DNA from: Nocardia iowensis
Lineage (GTDB): Bacteria > Actinomycetota > Actinomycetes > Mycobacteriales > Mycobacteriaceae
DNA: 64,000 nucleotides
Reading direction: 5' to 3'
Assembly (NCBI RefSeq): GCF_019222765.1
Contig: NZ_CP078145.1
Span: 2,418,001-2,482,000 of the forward strand
The notes beneath the pieces were generated by a model. The model saw only the letters and a program-made list of their open reading frames with translations. It made no database searches and was not told the DNA's origin. Positions 38,011 to 48,640 of the stretch are shown piece by piece. The position numbers and the translations under genes were made by a program. Every line of letters starts with the position of its first letter. The first letter of the stretch is position 1.

Positions 38011-38915
38011 CGATCGTCTCCGGGTCGTCCCACCGTCGCGGCCAGTGCGGCGCCGATGGTGGGGTGTTGGAACTCATAGCCCGCCTCCTCGAGGGCCGTG
38101 GGTATTGCGCGCGGGCCGCGCAGAATCGCCTCCTGCGCGAATTCACCGATCAGGGCCCGCAGCGCGAAGGCCGGGACCACCAGCGGCGTCGGCCGGTGCA
38201 GGGACCGGCCGAGCGCGCGGCTGAACTCGGCGTTGGTGACCGGTGCCGGGCCGACCACATTGACCGGGCCGGTGAGGGTGTCGTGGCCGAGCGCGAAGAC
38301 GATCGCGCCGACCTCGTCGGCCAGGGAGATCCACGGCGTGTACTGGCGTCCACTGCCGAGGCGGCCACCGAGGCCGAGCGAATACAGCGGGTGCAGCATG
38401 CTGAGCAGGCCACCGTGCCGGGACAGCACGACGGCGCTGCGCAATAGCACCGTACGCACGCCCGCGTCGGCGGCCGGGCGAGCCGCGGCCTCCCAGTCGC
38501 CGCACAGCGTGGCGAGGAAACCCGAACCGGCGGGCGAGGTTTCGTCCACCACCCGGTCGCCGGTGTCGCCGCCGTAGTAGTGCACGCCGCTGGCATTCAG
38601 CAATGTCGGCACACCCGCTTTGACGACCGCATCGGCCAGCACGTCGGTCGGGGTGATCCGGCTGTCGCGCAGCTCCTGTTTGAAGCCGCCGTTCCAGCGG
38701 CGCCGCCCGATGCTCGCGCCGCACAGGTTTACTACCGCGTCCGCGCCGCGCAGTGCCCGCTCGTCCAGTTCGGCACGGACGGGGTCCCAGGCGAATTCGT
38801 CCGGGCCCGCCGCCCGCCTGCGTACCAGGCGGGCGACGTCGTGCCCGTCGCGGCGCAGTGCCGCGACGAGCGCTGTCCCGATCAGTCCGGACGAACCGGC
38901 GATCACGACCTTCAT
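38007..38915 (-). CDS. TIGR01777-family NAD(P)-dependent epimerase/SulA-like protein
   Basis: A 302-residue Rossmann-fold protein of the atypical extended SDR group. [25 protein letters not shown] is the nucleotide-binding start. [27 protein letters not shown] and [12 protein letters not shown] carry the group's signature, and [11 protein letters not shown] is usual. A DUF1731 segment ends the protein ([40 protein letters not shown]). Molecular function is unknown. Rv2216 has the same position in M. tuberculosis, between lipB and dlaT. The start ATG encodes MKVVIAGSS. Confidence 0.93.
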   Translation of the reverse strand: MKVVIAGSSGLIGTALVAALRRDGHDVARLVRRRAAGPDEFAWDPVRAELDERALRGADAVVNLCGASIGRRRWNGGFKQELRDSRITPTDVLADAVVKAGVPTLLNASGVHYYGGDTGDRVVDETSPAGSGFLATLCGDWEAAARPAADAGVRTVLLRSAVVLSRHGGLLSMLHPLYSLGLGGRLGSGRQYTPWISLADEVGAIVFALGHDTLTGPVNVVGPAPVTNAEFSRALGRSLHRPTPLVVPAFALRALIGEFAQEAILRGPRAIPTALEEAGYEFQHPTIGAALAATVGRPGDDR

Positions 38916-38953
38916 GCGAGCATGATGACCTTCCTGCGGTGTCCGGCCCGCGG

Positions 38954-40744
38954 TCAGAGGCCGAGGTCGGCCTCGAACGCCGCTTCCTCGAGCCGGTGCC
39001 GGATCGTGGTGAGGAAACGCCCCGCGTCGGCGCCGTCGATCAGGCGGTGGTCGTAGGTGAGCGGCAGGTAGCACATCGAACGGACGCCGATGGACTCACC
39101 GCCGGTCTCGTCGGTGACCACCACCGGGCGCTTGACGATCGCACCCGTGCCGAGCATGCCCGCCTGCGGCGGAAGCAGGATCGGGGTGTCGAACAGGGCG
39201 CCCTGGCTGCCGATGTTGGTGATGGTGAAGGTGCCACCGGCCAGCTCGTCCGGCTTCAGGCCACCGTTGCGCGCGCGGTTGGCGATGTCGGCGATGGCGC
39301 GTGCCAGGCCGGCCAGCGACAGGTCGCTCGCGTTGTGGATCACCGGGGAGAGCAGGCCCTGCTCGGTGTCCACGGCGATGCCGAGGTGCACCGCGGCGTG
39401 GTAGGTGACTTCCTTGGACGAGTCGTCGTAGCTGGCGTTGACGTTCGGGTGCACGCCGAGCGCCTCGACGACGGCCTTGGCGAAGAACGGCAGGAACGTC
39501 AGGTTGACGCCCTCGCGCTCCTTGAACGCCGCCTTGGCCTGGGCGCGCAGCGCCGCGATCTTGGTGATGTCGGCCTCGTGCACCTGGGTCAGCTGTGCGG
39601 TGGTGCGCAGCGATTCCAGGGTCTTGGTCGCGGTGATCTGACGGATGCGGTTCGCCTTCTGCACGGTGCCGCGCAGGTGTGCCAGCTGCGGGCGCGCGGC
39701 CGCGGGGGCGGCCGGTGCCTTCTTGGCGGCGGGCGCGGCCGGAGCGGCGGCTGCCGGGGCCGGTGCCTTCTTGGCCTCGGCGGCGGCGAGCACGTCCTGC
39801 TTGCGGATGCGTCCGCCGACACCGGAACCGGTGAGCGAGGACAGGTCGACGCCGTTCTCGTCGGCCAGCTTGCGGACGAGCGGGGTGACGTACGGGGTGG
39901 CGCCGTTGCCGCCGGAATCCGTCTCGGTGGCGGTGGCGGCGGGAGCCTTGGCCGCGGCGGGCGCCGGAGCCTTGGGTGCCGCGGGCTTGGCGGCCGGTTC
40001 CGGCGCGGGACCCTGCTTGGGCTCAGGGGCTGCTTCCTGCTTGGGCTCAGGCTTGGGTTCCGGCTTCGGCTTGGGCGCGGGCGCCTGCTCGGCCTTCGCG
40101 GGGGAGCCGCTGCCGATCACGCCGAGCTGTCCACCCACAGCGACGACATCGTCTTCCTGCGCGGTGATTTCGAGCAGCTTGCCCGCGACCGGGGAGGGGA
40201 TTTCGGTGTCGACCTTGTCGGTGGAGACCTCGAGCAGCGGCTCGTCGACGGCGACGTCGTCACCGACGGCCTTGAGCCACCGGGTCACGGTGCCCTCGGT
40301 GACCGACTCGCCCAGTTCGGGCATCTTCACCGGGGTGCCGTCGCCGGACGACGCGGGCGCGGCTTCGGCGGCGGGGGCCTTGGCCGGTTCTTCCTGAGCG
40401 GCGGGTTCCGGCTCGGGTTCGGCGGCAGGCGCTTCCTCGGCGGGAGCTTCCTGTGCGGGCGCCTCGGCTTCGGGGGCGGGAGCCGAGCTGGACTCGGACG
40501 CCTCACCGGCCTCGCTGATCACACCGAGCTCGCCACCGACCTCGACCACATCATCTTCTTGGGCGACGATCTTCGACAGCACGCCCGCCTGGGGGGACGG
40601 GATTTCGGTGTCGACCTTGTCGGTGGAGACCTCGAGCAGCGGCTCGTCGACCTCGACCGTGTCTCCTTCCTGCTTCAGCCACCGGGTGACCGTTCCCTCG
40701 GTGACGCTCTCACCAAGAGCTGGCATCTGGACGGAGAAGGCCAT
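38954..40744 (-). CDS. sucB: Dihydrolipoamide acyltransferase (E2) with two lipoyl domains
   Basis: A 596-residue E2 core subunit of a 2-oxo acid dehydrogenase complex. Lipoyl domain 1 carries Lys43 and domain 2 Lys177, both in the STDKVDTE loop. They are joined and followed by Ala/Pro/Glu-rich linkers. A peripheral subunit-binding domain lies at about residues 285-330 ([22 protein letters not shown]). The catalytic domain ends with [11 protein letters not shown] (His566, Asp570). In mycobacteria the protein at this locus (Rv2215, DlaT) serves pyruvate dehydrogenase and peroxynitrite reductase systems, although it was first named sucB. Good ribosome-binding sequence GAGGAG upstream. Confidence 0.97.
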   Translation of the reverse strand: MAFSVQMPALGESVTEGTVTRWLKQEGDTVEVDEPLLEVSTDKVDTEIPSPQAGVLSKIVAQEDDVVEVGGELGVISEAGEASESSSAPAPEAEAPAQEAPAEEAPAAEPEPEPAAQEEPAKAPAAEAAPASSGDGTPVKMPELGESVTEGTVTRWLKAVGDDVAVDEPLLEVSTDKVDTEIPSPVAGKLLEITAQEDDVVAVGGQLGVIGSGSPAKAEQAPAPKPKPEPKPEPKQEAAPEPKQGPAPEPAAKPAAPKAPAPAAAKAPAATATETDSGGNGATPYVTPLVRKLADENGVDLSSLTGSGVGGRIRKQDVLAAAEAKKAPAPAAAAPAAPAAKKAPAAPAAARPQLAHLRGTVQKANRIRQITATKTLESLRTTAQLTQVHEADITKIAALRAQAKAAFKEREGVNLTFLPFFAKAVVEALGVHPNVNASYDDSSKEVTYHAAVHLGIAVDTEQGLLSPVIHNASDLSLAGLARAIADIANRARNGGLKPDELAGGTFTITNIGSQGALFDTPILLPPQAGMLGTGAIVKRPVVVTDETGGESIGVRSMCYLPLTYDHRLIDGADAGRFLTTIRHRLEEAAFEADLGL

Positions 40745-41005
40745 GTCCTCTGACTCCTCTGACTGCTCGACGGGTTTCTACAACAGTTGATCTCTCGGCG
40801 GACACCCGTCGCGGGTTGCGGCGCGAGTCCGAAAGCCACCGATCATTGTGCGTGGCACCGGAGATCTGTGTGGTTCTTGTACCGCGATCCATCCTTGCAC
40901 TCGTCCGTGCGGCGCGTAGCACAAGGGCAGTGAACTTAATTGACCTGGCAAGATGGGGAGACCGGCGCGAGCGATGCGCCGGGGTTGGAAAGGAGGTGCG
41001 CGTCG

Positions 41006-41368
41006 TTGGGTTTGCTGGATCGTTTCCGAGGCGGCGCGGCCCGGGGTGGTGGCGCGGGACGTGCGGTTTCCGGGGGTCGCGATGACGCCCGCTATCTCGC
41101 CGAGTGGGTACGCACGCACACCGGCGTCGAAGGCTATCTGGAGCCGAAAACAACCGTGACCGATGTCACTGTTGTGCTGATCGCCGCTGACGGCGAGTGG
41201 ACCCGCCGGATCGTCGGCGAGCGCGGGGCACAGCGGCTTGCCAAGGATTTGCGGATTCCGGTCTACGACGTCGGCAAGACCGGATATCCACAACGGATGC
41301 GCGACTACGACGCTCGCAAGCGCATCGAACGGCAACGCGCGTTCGAAGCCGAACTCCGCGACCTGTAG
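41006..41368 (+). CDS. Conserved actinobacterial protein of unknown function (TTG start)
   Basis: A 120-residue protein. The start is a TTG encoding MGLLDRFRGG, supported by AAAGGAGG 9 bp upstream; the upstream ATG at 40940 has no ribosome-binding site and would translate the ribosome-binding region. After a Gly/Arg-rich N terminus comes a compact domain from about residue 28: YLAEWVRTHTGVEGYLEPKTTVTDVTVVLIAADGEWTRR and LAKDLRIPVYDVGKTGYPQRMRDYDARK. The strand-helix pattern suggests a small alpha/beta domain. I do not recognise it beyond seeing it as a likely conserved hypothetical of mycolic-acid actinobacteria. It is divergent from sucB. Confidence 0.78.
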   Translation: MGLLDRFRGGAARGGGAGRAVSGGRDDARYLAEWVRTHTGVEGYLEPKTTVTDVTVVLIAADGEWTRRIVGERGAQRLAKDLRIPVYDVGKTGYPQRMRDYDARKRIERQRAFEAELRDL

Positions 41369-41549
41369 GCGTTGCGAGGCTCGCGGTACCCGGTCGGCAT
41401 CGCCCGTAGGCGGAGTCCCGCGCACCGATTGGCGTGGTGCGCAGCGGCTTGCCGTTGAGCGCGCCGGGGCGTCGGCTGGAACGTGTGCGGGGCTAGGTGG
41501 TCGGTGAGTGCGCCGTCCGGGGCGCAGGGCTCCGGACGGCGCGTGCGGC

Positions 41550-43067
41550 TTATTCCGCTGCGATGTCCTCGATGACGGCGATGAGGGTGCGGACCGGGAC
41601 GCCGGTGCCGCCCTTGCCGATGTAGCCGAACGGACCGCCGGTGTTGTAGGCCGGGCCCGCGACGTCCAGGTGGGCCCACTGGACGCCCTCCGGGACGAAC
41701 TCCTTCAGGAACAGTCCGGCTGCGAGCATGCCGCCCCACCGGTGCGGGGTGACGTTGGCCAGGTCGGCGATCTTGGAGTTCAGATCGGCGCGCAGTTCGG
41801 CGGGCAGCGGCATGGCCCAGCCGTTTTCGCCGATCTCGCGGGAGATCCGGGCGACCCGGTCGCGGAACTCGTCGGTGCCCATCACGCCCGGGGTGCGGGT
41901 GCCGAGTGCCACCAGCTGGGCGCCGGTCAGGGTGGCGACGTCGATCAGGTAGTCGGGCTCGTCCTCGCTCGCCCGCACCATCGCGTCGGCCAGGATGAGG
42001 CGGCCCTCGGCGTCGGTGTTGAGCACCTCGACGGTGGTGCCGCCGTACTGGGTGAGCACGTCACCCGGGCGCTGCGCGGTGGCCGACGGCATGTTCTCCG
42101 CCATCGGAACGGTCGCGGTGACGGTGACCGGCAGGCTCAGCCGGGCGGCGAGCAAGGTGGCGGCGACGACCGCGGCGGCGCCCGCCATGTCCGAGGTCAT
42201 GTTCTCCATGTTCTGCGCGGGCTTGATGGAGATGCCGCCGGTGTCGAAGGTGATGCCCTTGCCGACCAGCGCGACCTTCTTCGGTCCGCCCGAGTAGGTG
42301 ATCCGGACCAGCCGCGGCGGCCGCGAGGAACCCTTGCCCACGCCGAGCACGCCGCCGTAACCGCCTGCCTCCAGGGCATTTTCGTCGAGCACCTCGACTT
42401 CCAGCCCGGCCGCCTCGGCCAGTTCCTGCGCGCGGGAAGCGAATTCGGCGGGGTAGAGGTGGCTGGGCGGGGTGTTGACGAAATCCCGTGCGGTAGCGAC
42501 GGCTTCGGCGATCAGCTGCGCGCGGAACAATTCTTCCGCACCGAATTCCGGCTCGGGCACGAGCAATTCGACCTTGACCACCGGGCGCTCGTCCGGCTTC
42601 GGTGCGGACTTGTCCGACTTGAACGGCGTGAACGTGTAGGCGCCGAGGTAGAAACCCTCCGCGGCGGCGCCGAGGTCGAGACCCGACAGCGTGGTCACCA
42701 CGAGTTCGGTGCCGGACAGCGAGCGGGCGGCGACGCCGGCGGAGCGGCGGATCTGCTCGGCGTCGATCTTGTCGGCGGCGCCGAGGCCGACCGCGAGCAC
42801 GCTCGTCACACCGTCGAGGGCGGCGGGGGCGGGGACCCTGGTCAGTTCCTCGGCCTTGCCCTTCGCGCCGACCGCGCCGAGCTGGTCCAGCAGTTCCGCC
42901 CGGATCTCCGCGGTGAGTACGTCGCCGAACAGGTCCTCGGGCACGATGGCGGGACCGTTCTCGGACGAGGTCAATCCGAGGACGAGCACATCGGTGTCCG
43001 CGCCGATGGTCTGCGTGCGGGCGAGTTCCGGTCCGAGTGAGCGATCTGCAACAGCGGTCATGGCCAC
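41550..43067 (-). CDS. pepA: Leucyl aminopeptidase, M17 family
   Basis: A 505-residue dimetal aminopeptidase. [17 protein letters not shown] supplies metal ligands and the catalytic Lys. NTDAEGRL is the M17 signature holding Asp and Glu ligands plus the catalytic Arg. [19 protein letters not shown] and [22 protein letters not shown] are further core blocks. It removes N-terminal amino acids in the cytoplasm, probably as a hexamer. It corresponds to PepB/Rv2213. Its 5' end overlaps the end of the TetR gene by 10 bp, so the regulator and peptidase are probably co-transcribed. Confidence 0.96.
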   Translation of the reverse strand: MAMTAVADRSLGPELARTQTIGADTDVLVLGLTSSENGPAIVPEDLFGDVLTAEIRAELLDQLGAVGAKGKAEELTRVPAPAALDGVTSVLAVGLGAADKIDAEQIRRSAGVAARSLSGTELVVTTLSGLDLGAAAEGFYLGAYTFTPFKSDKSAPKPDERPVVKVELLVPEPEFGAEELFRAQLIAEAVATARDFVNTPPSHLYPAEFASRAQELAEAAGLEVEVLDENALEAGGYGGVLGVGKGSSRPPRLVRITYSGGPKKVALVGKGITFDTGGISIKPAQNMENMTSDMAGAAAVVAATLLAARLSLPVTVTATVPMAENMPSATAQRPGDVLTQYGGTTVEVLNTDAEGRLILADAMVRASEDEPDYLIDVATLTGAQLVALGTRTPGVMGTDEFRDRVARISREIGENGWAMPLPAELRADLNSKIADLANVTPHRWGGMLAAGLFLKEFVPEGVQWAHLDVAGPAYNTGGPFGYIGKGGTGVPVRTLIAVIEDIAAE

Positions 43068-43858
43068 AGGTTACTGGGCTGCCGGATCGCTATTCCGTCG
43101 AGGAGCAGCGCGAGTCCGGCCTGCATCAATCGATCGAAATCCAGCTCGGGTCCGGGCGGGCCATCGGCGAACAGGCGGTGCAGGACGGGTCGGATGGCCG
43201 GGTCGATCTGCTCGGTGAAGTCGGCGGGTAGGTCGCGCGGTCCGGGGGTGCGGATCCGGTCGGCGCGTTCCGAGCTCCACAGCAAGGCCAGGCCCTGAAC
43301 CAAGCCGGAGAACGACAGGTAGATCGCGAGCATGGCCTCCCGGCTCAGGCCGCGCTCGTCCAAGGCGGCGAAGGAGCGTTCGAGGATGTCCAAGAGTGCG
43401 GGACCCACCGGTGGGCGGGTGCGTGCCAGGATCGGCAGCATCCACGGGTGGCGCTGGTACAGAGCCCATTCCTCGCGAGCCTCGTGTTCGAGTCTGGCCC
43501 GCCAGTCGGCGAGTTCGGTAGCGGGCGGGCGGATTTCGGCGAGCACCAGTTCGGCCATTTCGCCGAGCAGTGCTTCGCGATCGGGGAAATGGCGGTACAG
43601 CGCGGCGGTGGCCGCGCCGAGCTCGCTGGCCAGGCGACGCATGGACAGCCCGTCGATGCCGTCGCGGTCGGCCAGGTCGACGGCGGCGCGCAGGATGCCG
43701 ATCGTGGTGAGCCGGGTCGGGCGGACGGTGCGCGGTGGCGGGGTCACTTCGTCGCGGCGAGCCCGATAGGCGCGTGCCTGGCAGGAGCGTGAACAGTACC
43801 GGCGCTTGCGGCCGCGGGACGGCTGGGCAAGGGCGCTTCCACAGAGCTCGCACGTCAT
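43058..43858 (-). CDS. TetR-family regulator with N-terminal zinc-ribbon-like segment
   Basis: A 266-residue regulator. Residues 1-35 contain C-x2-C (CELCG) and C-x3-C (CSRSCQ) pairs with many Arg residues, resembling a small zinc ribbon. The TetR helix-turn-helix follows: [44 protein letters not shown]. The rest is a TetR ligand-binding domain ([25 protein letters not shown]). The start ATG encodes [10 protein letters not shown]; one 7 codons upstream is an alternative. It overlaps pepA by 10 bp and is divergent from the GNAT gene at 43971, which is the likeliest control target together with pepA. Confidence 0.87.
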   Translation of the reverse strand: MTCELCGSALAQPSRGRKRRYCSRSCQARAYRARRDEVTPPPRTVRPTRLTTIGILRAAVDLADRDGIDGLSMRRLASELGAATAALYRHFPDREALLGEMAELVLAEIRPPATELADWRARLEHEAREEWALYQRHPWMLPILARTRPPVGPALLDILERSFAALDERGLSREAMLAIYLSFSGLVQGLALLWSSERADRIRTPGPRDLPADFTEQIDPAIRPVLHRLFADGPPGPELDFDRLMQAGLALLLDGIAIRQPSNLWP

Positions 43859-43970
43859 GCCGGGCCTCCATTTCGACACACGAACACGTGTGACGAAATT
43901 CTAGCAACGCCTGTGTGGGGTACCTAGATTGGCGAGGGCACACAGTGTTCACTTCGGGAAAGGTCAACGG

Positions 43971-44576
43971 ATGGAGCTCACAGTTCGGCAGGCGAGCGAG
44001 CAGGATCGCGACGCCGTCATCGAGGCGTTCGGTGTGGCCAGCGTGGACGAGGCGGTCACCGCGTGGGTATTGGCGGGATATCCCGTCGACGAGTTCCGTC
44101 CCCGGTACGTGCCCGCCCTCATCGACCGCGCGTTGCGCGACGACGAGATCTGGCTCGCGGGCACGGGTTCGGAGATCTGGGCGGTGTCGGTCTGGCAGCA
44201 GGTGAGTTCGGTGGAACGCTTCGAGGCCGAAGCGGTGGAGGCGCGGGCGACGGCCGACGGTGCTCCGGACGTTCGTCCGCTGCAACGCGTGGCCACGGTT
44301 ACCGACCTGCTGGCGCGGGAGCATCCTCGGGAATTCCCGCACCGCTACCTTCAGGTGATCGTCACCGTGCCGGAGCATCGCGGGAAAGGTGCGGGCGGCG
44401 CGATTGTCACCGACCGGGTGAAGGCGGCGTCGGAGGCCGGGGTACCGGCATTCCTCGAGGCGAGTACGGAACGTTCGGCCCGGCTGTACACCCGGTGCGG
44501 ATTCGCTCGCACCACTGTCACGCACACGTTGCCCGAGGGTGGGCCCACGCTGATCCCGATGTGGTTCCGCGGCTGA
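43971..44576 (+). CDS. GNAT-family acetyltransferase
   Basis: A 201-residue acetyltransferase-fold protein. The N-terminal ELTVRQASEQDRDAVIEAF and the acetyl-CoA site YLQVIVTVPEHRGKGAGGAIVTDRVKAASEAGVPAFLEAS (loop HRGKGAGG) are clear, followed by LYTRCGFARTT. The substrate is unknown. The start ATG follows GGGAAAGG. It is transcribed away from the zinc-ribbon TetR gene, 112 bp apart, which suggests local regulation. A perfect hairpin follows its stop. Confidence 0.85.
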   Translation: MELTVRQASEQDRDAVIEAFGVASVDEAVTAWVLAGYPVDEFRPRYVPALIDRALRDDEIWLAGTGSEIWAVSVWQQVSSVERFEAEAVEARATADGAPDVRPLQRVATVTDLLAREHPREFPHRYLQVIVTVPEHRGKGAGGAIVTDRVKAASEAGVPAFLEASTERSARLYTRCGFARTTVTHTLPEGGPTLIPMWFRG

Positions 44577-44581
44577 TTCGC

Positions 44582-44615
44582 AGCGGTGCCGTCTGAGCAC
44601 CCAGACGGCACCGCT
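44582..44615 (+). terminator. Hairpin terminator after the GNAT gene
   Basis: AGCGGTGCCGTCTG (44582-44595) and CAGACGGCACCGCT (44602-44615) form a perfect 14-bp stem with a 6-base loop. It separates the GNAT transcript from gcvT, which starts 45 bp later. Confidence 0.75.
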
Positions 44616-44660
44616 CAGGGAGCGGGCCCGGAGTGCGGGCTCGGCGGATAAGCTCGCCGG

Positions 44661-45761
44661 GTGACCGATTCGAACCTGCTGCAAGGCCCTATTCATGGTG
44701 TACACGTCGAACTGGGGGCGACTTTCGCGCCGTTCGGCGGGTGGGAAATGCCCGTCTCGTATGCGGGGACGGTGGCCGAACATCAGTCGGTCCGCAGCAC
44801 GGTCGGACTGTTCGACGTCAGCCATCTCGGCAAGGCGACGGTGCGGGGTGCGGGCGCCGCGGCATTCGTGAACTCGGCGCTCACCAACGACCTCGGCCGG
44901 ATCCGGCCGGGCAAGGCGCAGTACACGCTGTGCTGCGCGCCCGACGGCGGCGTGATCGATGACCTGATCGCCTACTACGTGAGCGACGACGAGATCTTCT
45001 TGGTGCCCAATGCCGCCAACACCGCGGCGGTGGTCGCGGAGCTACAGAAGGTGGCGCCCGAGGGCATCACGGTGACCGATGAGCACCGCGAGTACGGCGT
45101 GTTCGCGGTGCAGGGTCCGCGCTCGACCGAGGTGCTCGCGGCGCTCGGGCTGCCGACCGAAATGGAATACATGGCCTACACCGACGCCGAATGGGACGGG
45201 CGTCCGGTGCGCGTCTGCCGCACCGGCTACACCGGCGAACACGGCTACGAGCTGCTGCCCCGCTGGGCCGACGCCGAGCCGCTGTTCCGTGCGCTCATCG
45301 AGCAGGTGCGCGCCGCCGACGGCCAGGCCGCGGGCCTCGGCGCCCGCGACACATTGCGCACCGAAATGGGCTACCCGCTGCACGGCCACGAACTGTCCCT
45401 GGAGATCTCCCCGGTGCAGGCCCGCACCGGCTGGGCCGTCGGCTGGAAGAAGCCGGAATTCTGGGGCAAAGCCGCTTTGGAACAGGAGAAGTCGGCAGGC
45501 CCCCGCCGCACCCTGCTCGGCCTCAAGGCCCTCGACCGCGGCGTCCTCCGCCAAGGCCAGACCATCCTGCGCGACGGCGAACCCGTCGGCGAAACCACCT
45601 CCGGCACCTTCTCACCCACCCTCAAAATCGGCATCGCCCTCGCCCTGCTCGACACCGAAGCAGGCATCGAGCCCGGCACCGAGGTCGAGGTAGACGTCCG
45701 AGGCCGCCGCCTCCGTTGCGAGGTCATCCGCCCGCCGTTCGTGGAGACCAATACGAAGTAG
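44661..45761 (+). CDS. gcvT: Aminomethyltransferase (glycine cleavage T protein)
   Basis: A 366-residue tetrahydrofolate-dependent enzyme that releases ammonia from aminomethyl-lipoyl H protein and forms methylenetetrahydrofolate. [16 protein letters not shown] near the start, [20 protein letters not shown], the folate-binding region around [12 protein letters not shown], and [14 protein letters not shown] are family blocks. The C-terminal beta-barrel ends in [19 protein letters not shown]. The start is GTG (VTDSNLLQG). Its partner genes gcvP and gcvH are not in this window. The H protein depends on lipA and lipB, which are present. Confidence 0.96.
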   Translation: MTDSNLLQGPIHGVHVELGATFAPFGGWEMPVSYAGTVAEHQSVRSTVGLFDVSHLGKATVRGAGAAAFVNSALTNDLGRIRPGKAQYTLCCAPDGGVIDDLIAYYVSDDEIFLVPNAANTAAVVAELQKVAPEGITVTDEHREYGVFAVQGPRSTEVLAALGLPTEMEYMAYTDAEWDGRPVRVCRTGYTGEHGYELLPRWADAEPLFRALIEQVRAADGQAAGLGARDTLRTEMGYPLHGHELSLEISPVQARTGWAVGWKKPEFWGKAALEQEKSAGPRRTLLGLKALDRGVLRQGQTILRDGEPVGETTSGTFSPTLKIGIALALLDTEAGIEPGTEVEVDVRGRRLRCEVIRPPFVETNTK

Positions 45762-46673
45762 GCGCGCACCACGCCGTGGAGGGTGCGCGGCTTGCCGGAA
45801 CCTCTGCGGGATCCACACCGAGCGGCGTGCCCGCATCTTCTTGCGGCATCGTGTGGGTCGCAGGGAGCCCGCATCTTCTTGCGGCATCGTGTGGGTCGCA
45901 GGGAGCCCGCGCCTTCTTGCGGCATCGTGCGGTGTCGTAGTAGGCCCGCATGTTCTTTGGGCATCGCGCGCGGCCTCGTGGAGGGCTCGTACCTTCTAGC
46001 GGCAGTGTGCGGCGTCCAGGTGCCGCACCTGTTTCTGGCGGCATCGCGCAGCCTCGTGGAGGTCCCGCATACCTTCATGCGGCATGTGCGGCGTCGCAGA
46101 GCTTCTGGCGGCTTCGTCCGGCATCGCAGAACCTGCGCACCTTCTCGAGGGGGCGCGGCGTGTTGCGCGGCAGGTCCGTGCGCGGGACCGCTGAGGGTGC
46201 GCCCGCTGAGGATGCGCGGGATCGCTGAAGGTGCGCGGGACTGCAGGGTGGCTGTTCCAGCGGGCTCGCGGCGCGGTGGACTGTCGCGAACGCGCGTGCT
46301 GCGCGGCAGGTCGATGTGCGGGATCGCTGATGCTCGGCACGCGGGGGTGCGCGGGACTGCGGGGGTGCGCGGGACTGCGGAGGGTGCGCGGAACTGCGGG
46401 AGGGTGCGGGACTGACGGGGGTGCCGGGGACTGCGGAGGCTGTTCCAGCGGGGCTTGCGGTCTGGTGTCGCGGAACGCGGCGTGTCGCGCGGGAGGTTAA
46501 GGCGTGGCGGGTGATCGGGTGGGCAGGGTGCGAACTGTGCGGTGTGGTTTCCTGCGGCGAATTGGGGCGCACGATGCAAATTGATGCCCGAGGGGTGGTG
46601 GGGACGGGAAGTTCTGCGGTGGGGTGGCCGATCGGGCGCAAAGCTGGAAACCGGCCCGGATAGGATCAGGCAC
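45762..46673. repeat. Gene-free nested tandem-repeat region between gcvT and ilvE
   Basis: These 912 bp hold no convincing gene. From about 45829 to 46160 a 38-40-bp unit is repeated about eight times with decay; the first three copies begin at 45830, 45868 and 45906. Each unit carries a small inverted repeat of the form CCGCA-loop-TGCGG. From about 46344 to 46437 an 18-19-bp unit (GGGGGTGCGCGGGACTGC) is repeated five times. A larger repeat of roughly 190 bp containing GCTGTTCCAGCGGG recurs at 46251 and 46439. Open frames across the region are Pro/Arg-rich products of the repeats. Confidence 0.88.
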
Positions 46674-47771
46674 ATGACCGTTGCTGCACAGTTTGCCCGT
46701 GTCCCGCATCCCGCGCCCGCCCCGGCGCAGCGGCGACAAGAGGTACTGGCGGCGCCCGGGTTCGGGCGGTTCTTCACCGACCACATGGTTTCGATCGACT
46801 ACACCGACGGCGAGTGGACCAACGCACGCGTCGAGCCGTACGGCCCGCTTCCCCTCGACCCCGCGACGATGGTCTTCCACTACGGCCAAGCCATCTTCGA
46901 GGGACTGAAGGCGTACCGGCACAACGACGGCAGCGTCGCCTGCTTCCGCATCGACGCGAACGCCGCGCGGTTCCGCCGGTCCGCCCGCCGGATGGCGATG
47001 GCCGAGTTGCCCGAAGAACTGTTCATCGAGTCCGTGCGTCAGCTGCTCGAGGTGGACCGCGATTGGGTGCCCGCGGCGGGCGGGGAGGAATCGCTGTACC
47101 TGCGGCCCTTCATGTTCGCCACCGAGGCCGGGCTCGGCGTGAAGCCCGCCTCCGGATACAAGTACCTCCTCATGGCCTCCCCGGCCGGCGCCTACTTCCC
47201 CCGCGGCGTGAAGCCGGTGCGGGTGTGGTTGTCGACCGAATACGTGCGCGCCGCACCCGGCGGCACCGGCGAGGCCAAAGTCGCGGGCAACTACGCCGCC
47301 TCTCTGCTCGCGCAGGCGGAGGCGACGGAGAAGGGCTGCGACCAGGTGGTCTGGCTGGACGCGTGCGAGCGCCGCTACGTCGAGGAGATGGGCACCAACA
47401 ACCTGTTCTTCGTCTTCGGCTCCGGCTCCGAGGCGCGCCTGGTCACCCCCGAGCTGTCCGGTGCGCTGCTGCCCGGCATCACCCGTGACTCGCTGCTCAC
47501 CCTGGCCGCCGACTCCGGTTTCGTCGTCGAAGAGCGCAAGGTCTCGGTCGAGGAATGGCGCAAGGGCGCCGAATCCGGGGAAATCACCGAGGTTTTCGCG
47601 TGCGGCACCGCCGCCGTGATCACCCCCGTCGGCTGGGTCCGCTCCGCCGACGGCGAATTCACCATCGGCGGCGGCGAGCCCGGCGAGGTCACCATGGCCC
47701 TGCGCGACACTCTCACCGGCATCCAGCGCGGCACCTTCGCCGATATCCACGGGTGGATGCGCACCATGTAG
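46674..47771 (+). CDS. ilvE: Branched-chain amino acid aminotransferase
   Basis: A 365-residue class IV PLP aminotransferase that makes leucine, isoleucine and valine from their keto acids with glutamate as donor. [14 protein letters not shown] and [14 protein letters not shown] are family blocks. The PLP lysine is Lys202 in [34 protein letters not shown] and [13 protein letters not shown] follow. The start ATG encodes [10 protein letters not shown]. The position matches Rv2210c, but in M. tuberculosis, as I recall, gcvT and ilvE lie directly next to each other, without the repeat region found here. Confidence 0.97.
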   Translation: MTVAAQFARVPHPAPAPAQRRQEVLAAPGFGRFFTDHMVSIDYTDGEWTNARVEPYGPLPLDPATMVFHYGQAIFEGLKAYRHNDGSVACFRIDANAARFRRSARRMAMAELPEELFIESVRQLLEVDRDWVPAAGGEESLYLRPFMFATEAGLGVKPASGYKYLLMASPAGAYFPRGVKPVRVWLSTEYVRAAPGGTGEAKVAGNYAASLLAQAEATEKGCDQVVWLDACERRYVEEMGTNNLFFVFGSGSEARLVTPELSGALLPGITRDSLLTLAADSGFVVEERKVSVEEWRKGAESGEITEVFACGTAAVITPVGWVRSADGEFTIGGGEPGEVTMALRDTLTGIQRGTFADIHGWMRTM

Positions 47772-47776
47772 CCGGC

Positions 47777-47814
47777 GAGTGGCACACCATCGCGCCTCGC
47801 ATGGTGTGCCACTC
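47777..47814. terminator. Bidirectional hairpin between ilvE and MBL-hydrolase gene
   Basis: GAGTGGCACACCAT (47777-47790) and ATGGTGTGCCACTC (47801-47814) form a perfect 14-bp stem with a 10-base loop. It sits in the 46-bp space between the convergent genes. Confidence 0.8.
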
Positions 47815-47817
47815 GAC

Positions 47818-48531
47818 TCAGCTGGGCATGAACATGTGCCATTCGTCGAGGGTTTTGGGACGCAGGACGTAGTTGTTGTCCCGGACAGTGGAGAGTGGGG
47901 CGTGCGGGTCCTGGGAATACCAGTGGCCGGGGTAGACGACCGGGTCGCCGGGTAAGTCGGCCAAGTAGCGCAGGCTGCGGAACATCTCGTCGGAGTCGCC
48001 GCCGGGGAAGTCGGTGCGGCCGCAGCCGTCGACGAACAGGGTGTCGCCTGCGATGAGCCGGTTGTCGAAGAGGAAGCATTGGCTGCCCGGCGTGTGGCCG
48101 GGGGTGTGCAGCAATTCGATGTCGAAGGCGCCGACGCTGACCTTGTCGCCGTGTTCGTGGCCGGTGAGCTCGCTCGGCGCGATGCCGGTGACGTTGGCGA
48201 CCCAGGAAAGCTCCTGAGCGTTGATATGCACTGGGACGCTTGTCTTTTCGAGCAATTCGCGCACGCCGCGCAGGGTGAACCCGAGCATTGTTCCACCCAC
48301 ATGGTCCGGATGATGATGGGTGGCGAGCACCCCGGTCAGCCGCAGCCCGTCCCCCTCGGCGATATCCACCAGATCACCCGCCGCGTACGCCGGATCGACC
48401 ACCAGACACTCACCGGTTTCCTGATCGCCGATCAGATACGCGAAATTTCGCATCTGCGTCGCAATCGGATCGCCGACGGCGTAGTCCCTTCCCGACAACA
48501 GCTGGCGAAAATACAGGCGCTCAGAAGACAT
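47818..48531 (-). CDS. Metallo-beta-lactamase fold hydrolase, glyoxalase II-like
   Basis: A 237-residue dimetal hydrolase. The signature T-HHHPDHVGG (H-x-H-x-D-H) is followed by LLHTPGHTPGSQCFL (His), AGDTLFVDGCGRTDF (bridging Asp) and YPGHW (His). DSDEMFRSLRYLADLPGD is usual in the hydroxyacylglutathione-hydrolase-like or persulfide-dioxygenase-like subgroup. In organisms with mycothiol instead of glutathione the substrate may be a mycothiol thioester or persulfide; this is inference. The start ATG encodes MSSERLYFRQ. The longer frame upstream lacks conserved features. Confidence 0.88.
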   Translation of the reverse strand: MSSERLYFRQLLSGRDYAVGDPIATQMRNFAYLIGDQETGECLVVDPAYAAGDLVDIAEGDGLRLTGVLATHHHPDHVGGTMLGFTLRGVRELLEKTSVPVHINAQELSWVANVTGIAPSELTGHEHGDKVSVGAFDIELLHTPGHTPGSQCFLFDNRLIAGDTLFVDGCGRTDFPGGDSDEMFRSLRYLADLPGDPVVYPGHWYSQDPHAPLSTVRDNNYVLRPKTLDEWHMFMPS

Positions 48532-48640
48532 ACCGCACACCTTATTGCCCGACCCAGACGATCCGCGCGCCGCAACCGCAAATCCCTCGCCAACCCCCCA
48601 CCCCAAATCCGGAAGCCACCACAAGCAAGCCCCCAACCAA

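Noticed and set aside
45371..46786. Long minus-strand open frame of about 470 codons across the gcvT-ilvE region
   Set aside because: It overlaps gcvT, is Pro/Arg-rich and is produced by the tandem repeats. It has no domain and no ribosome-binding site.
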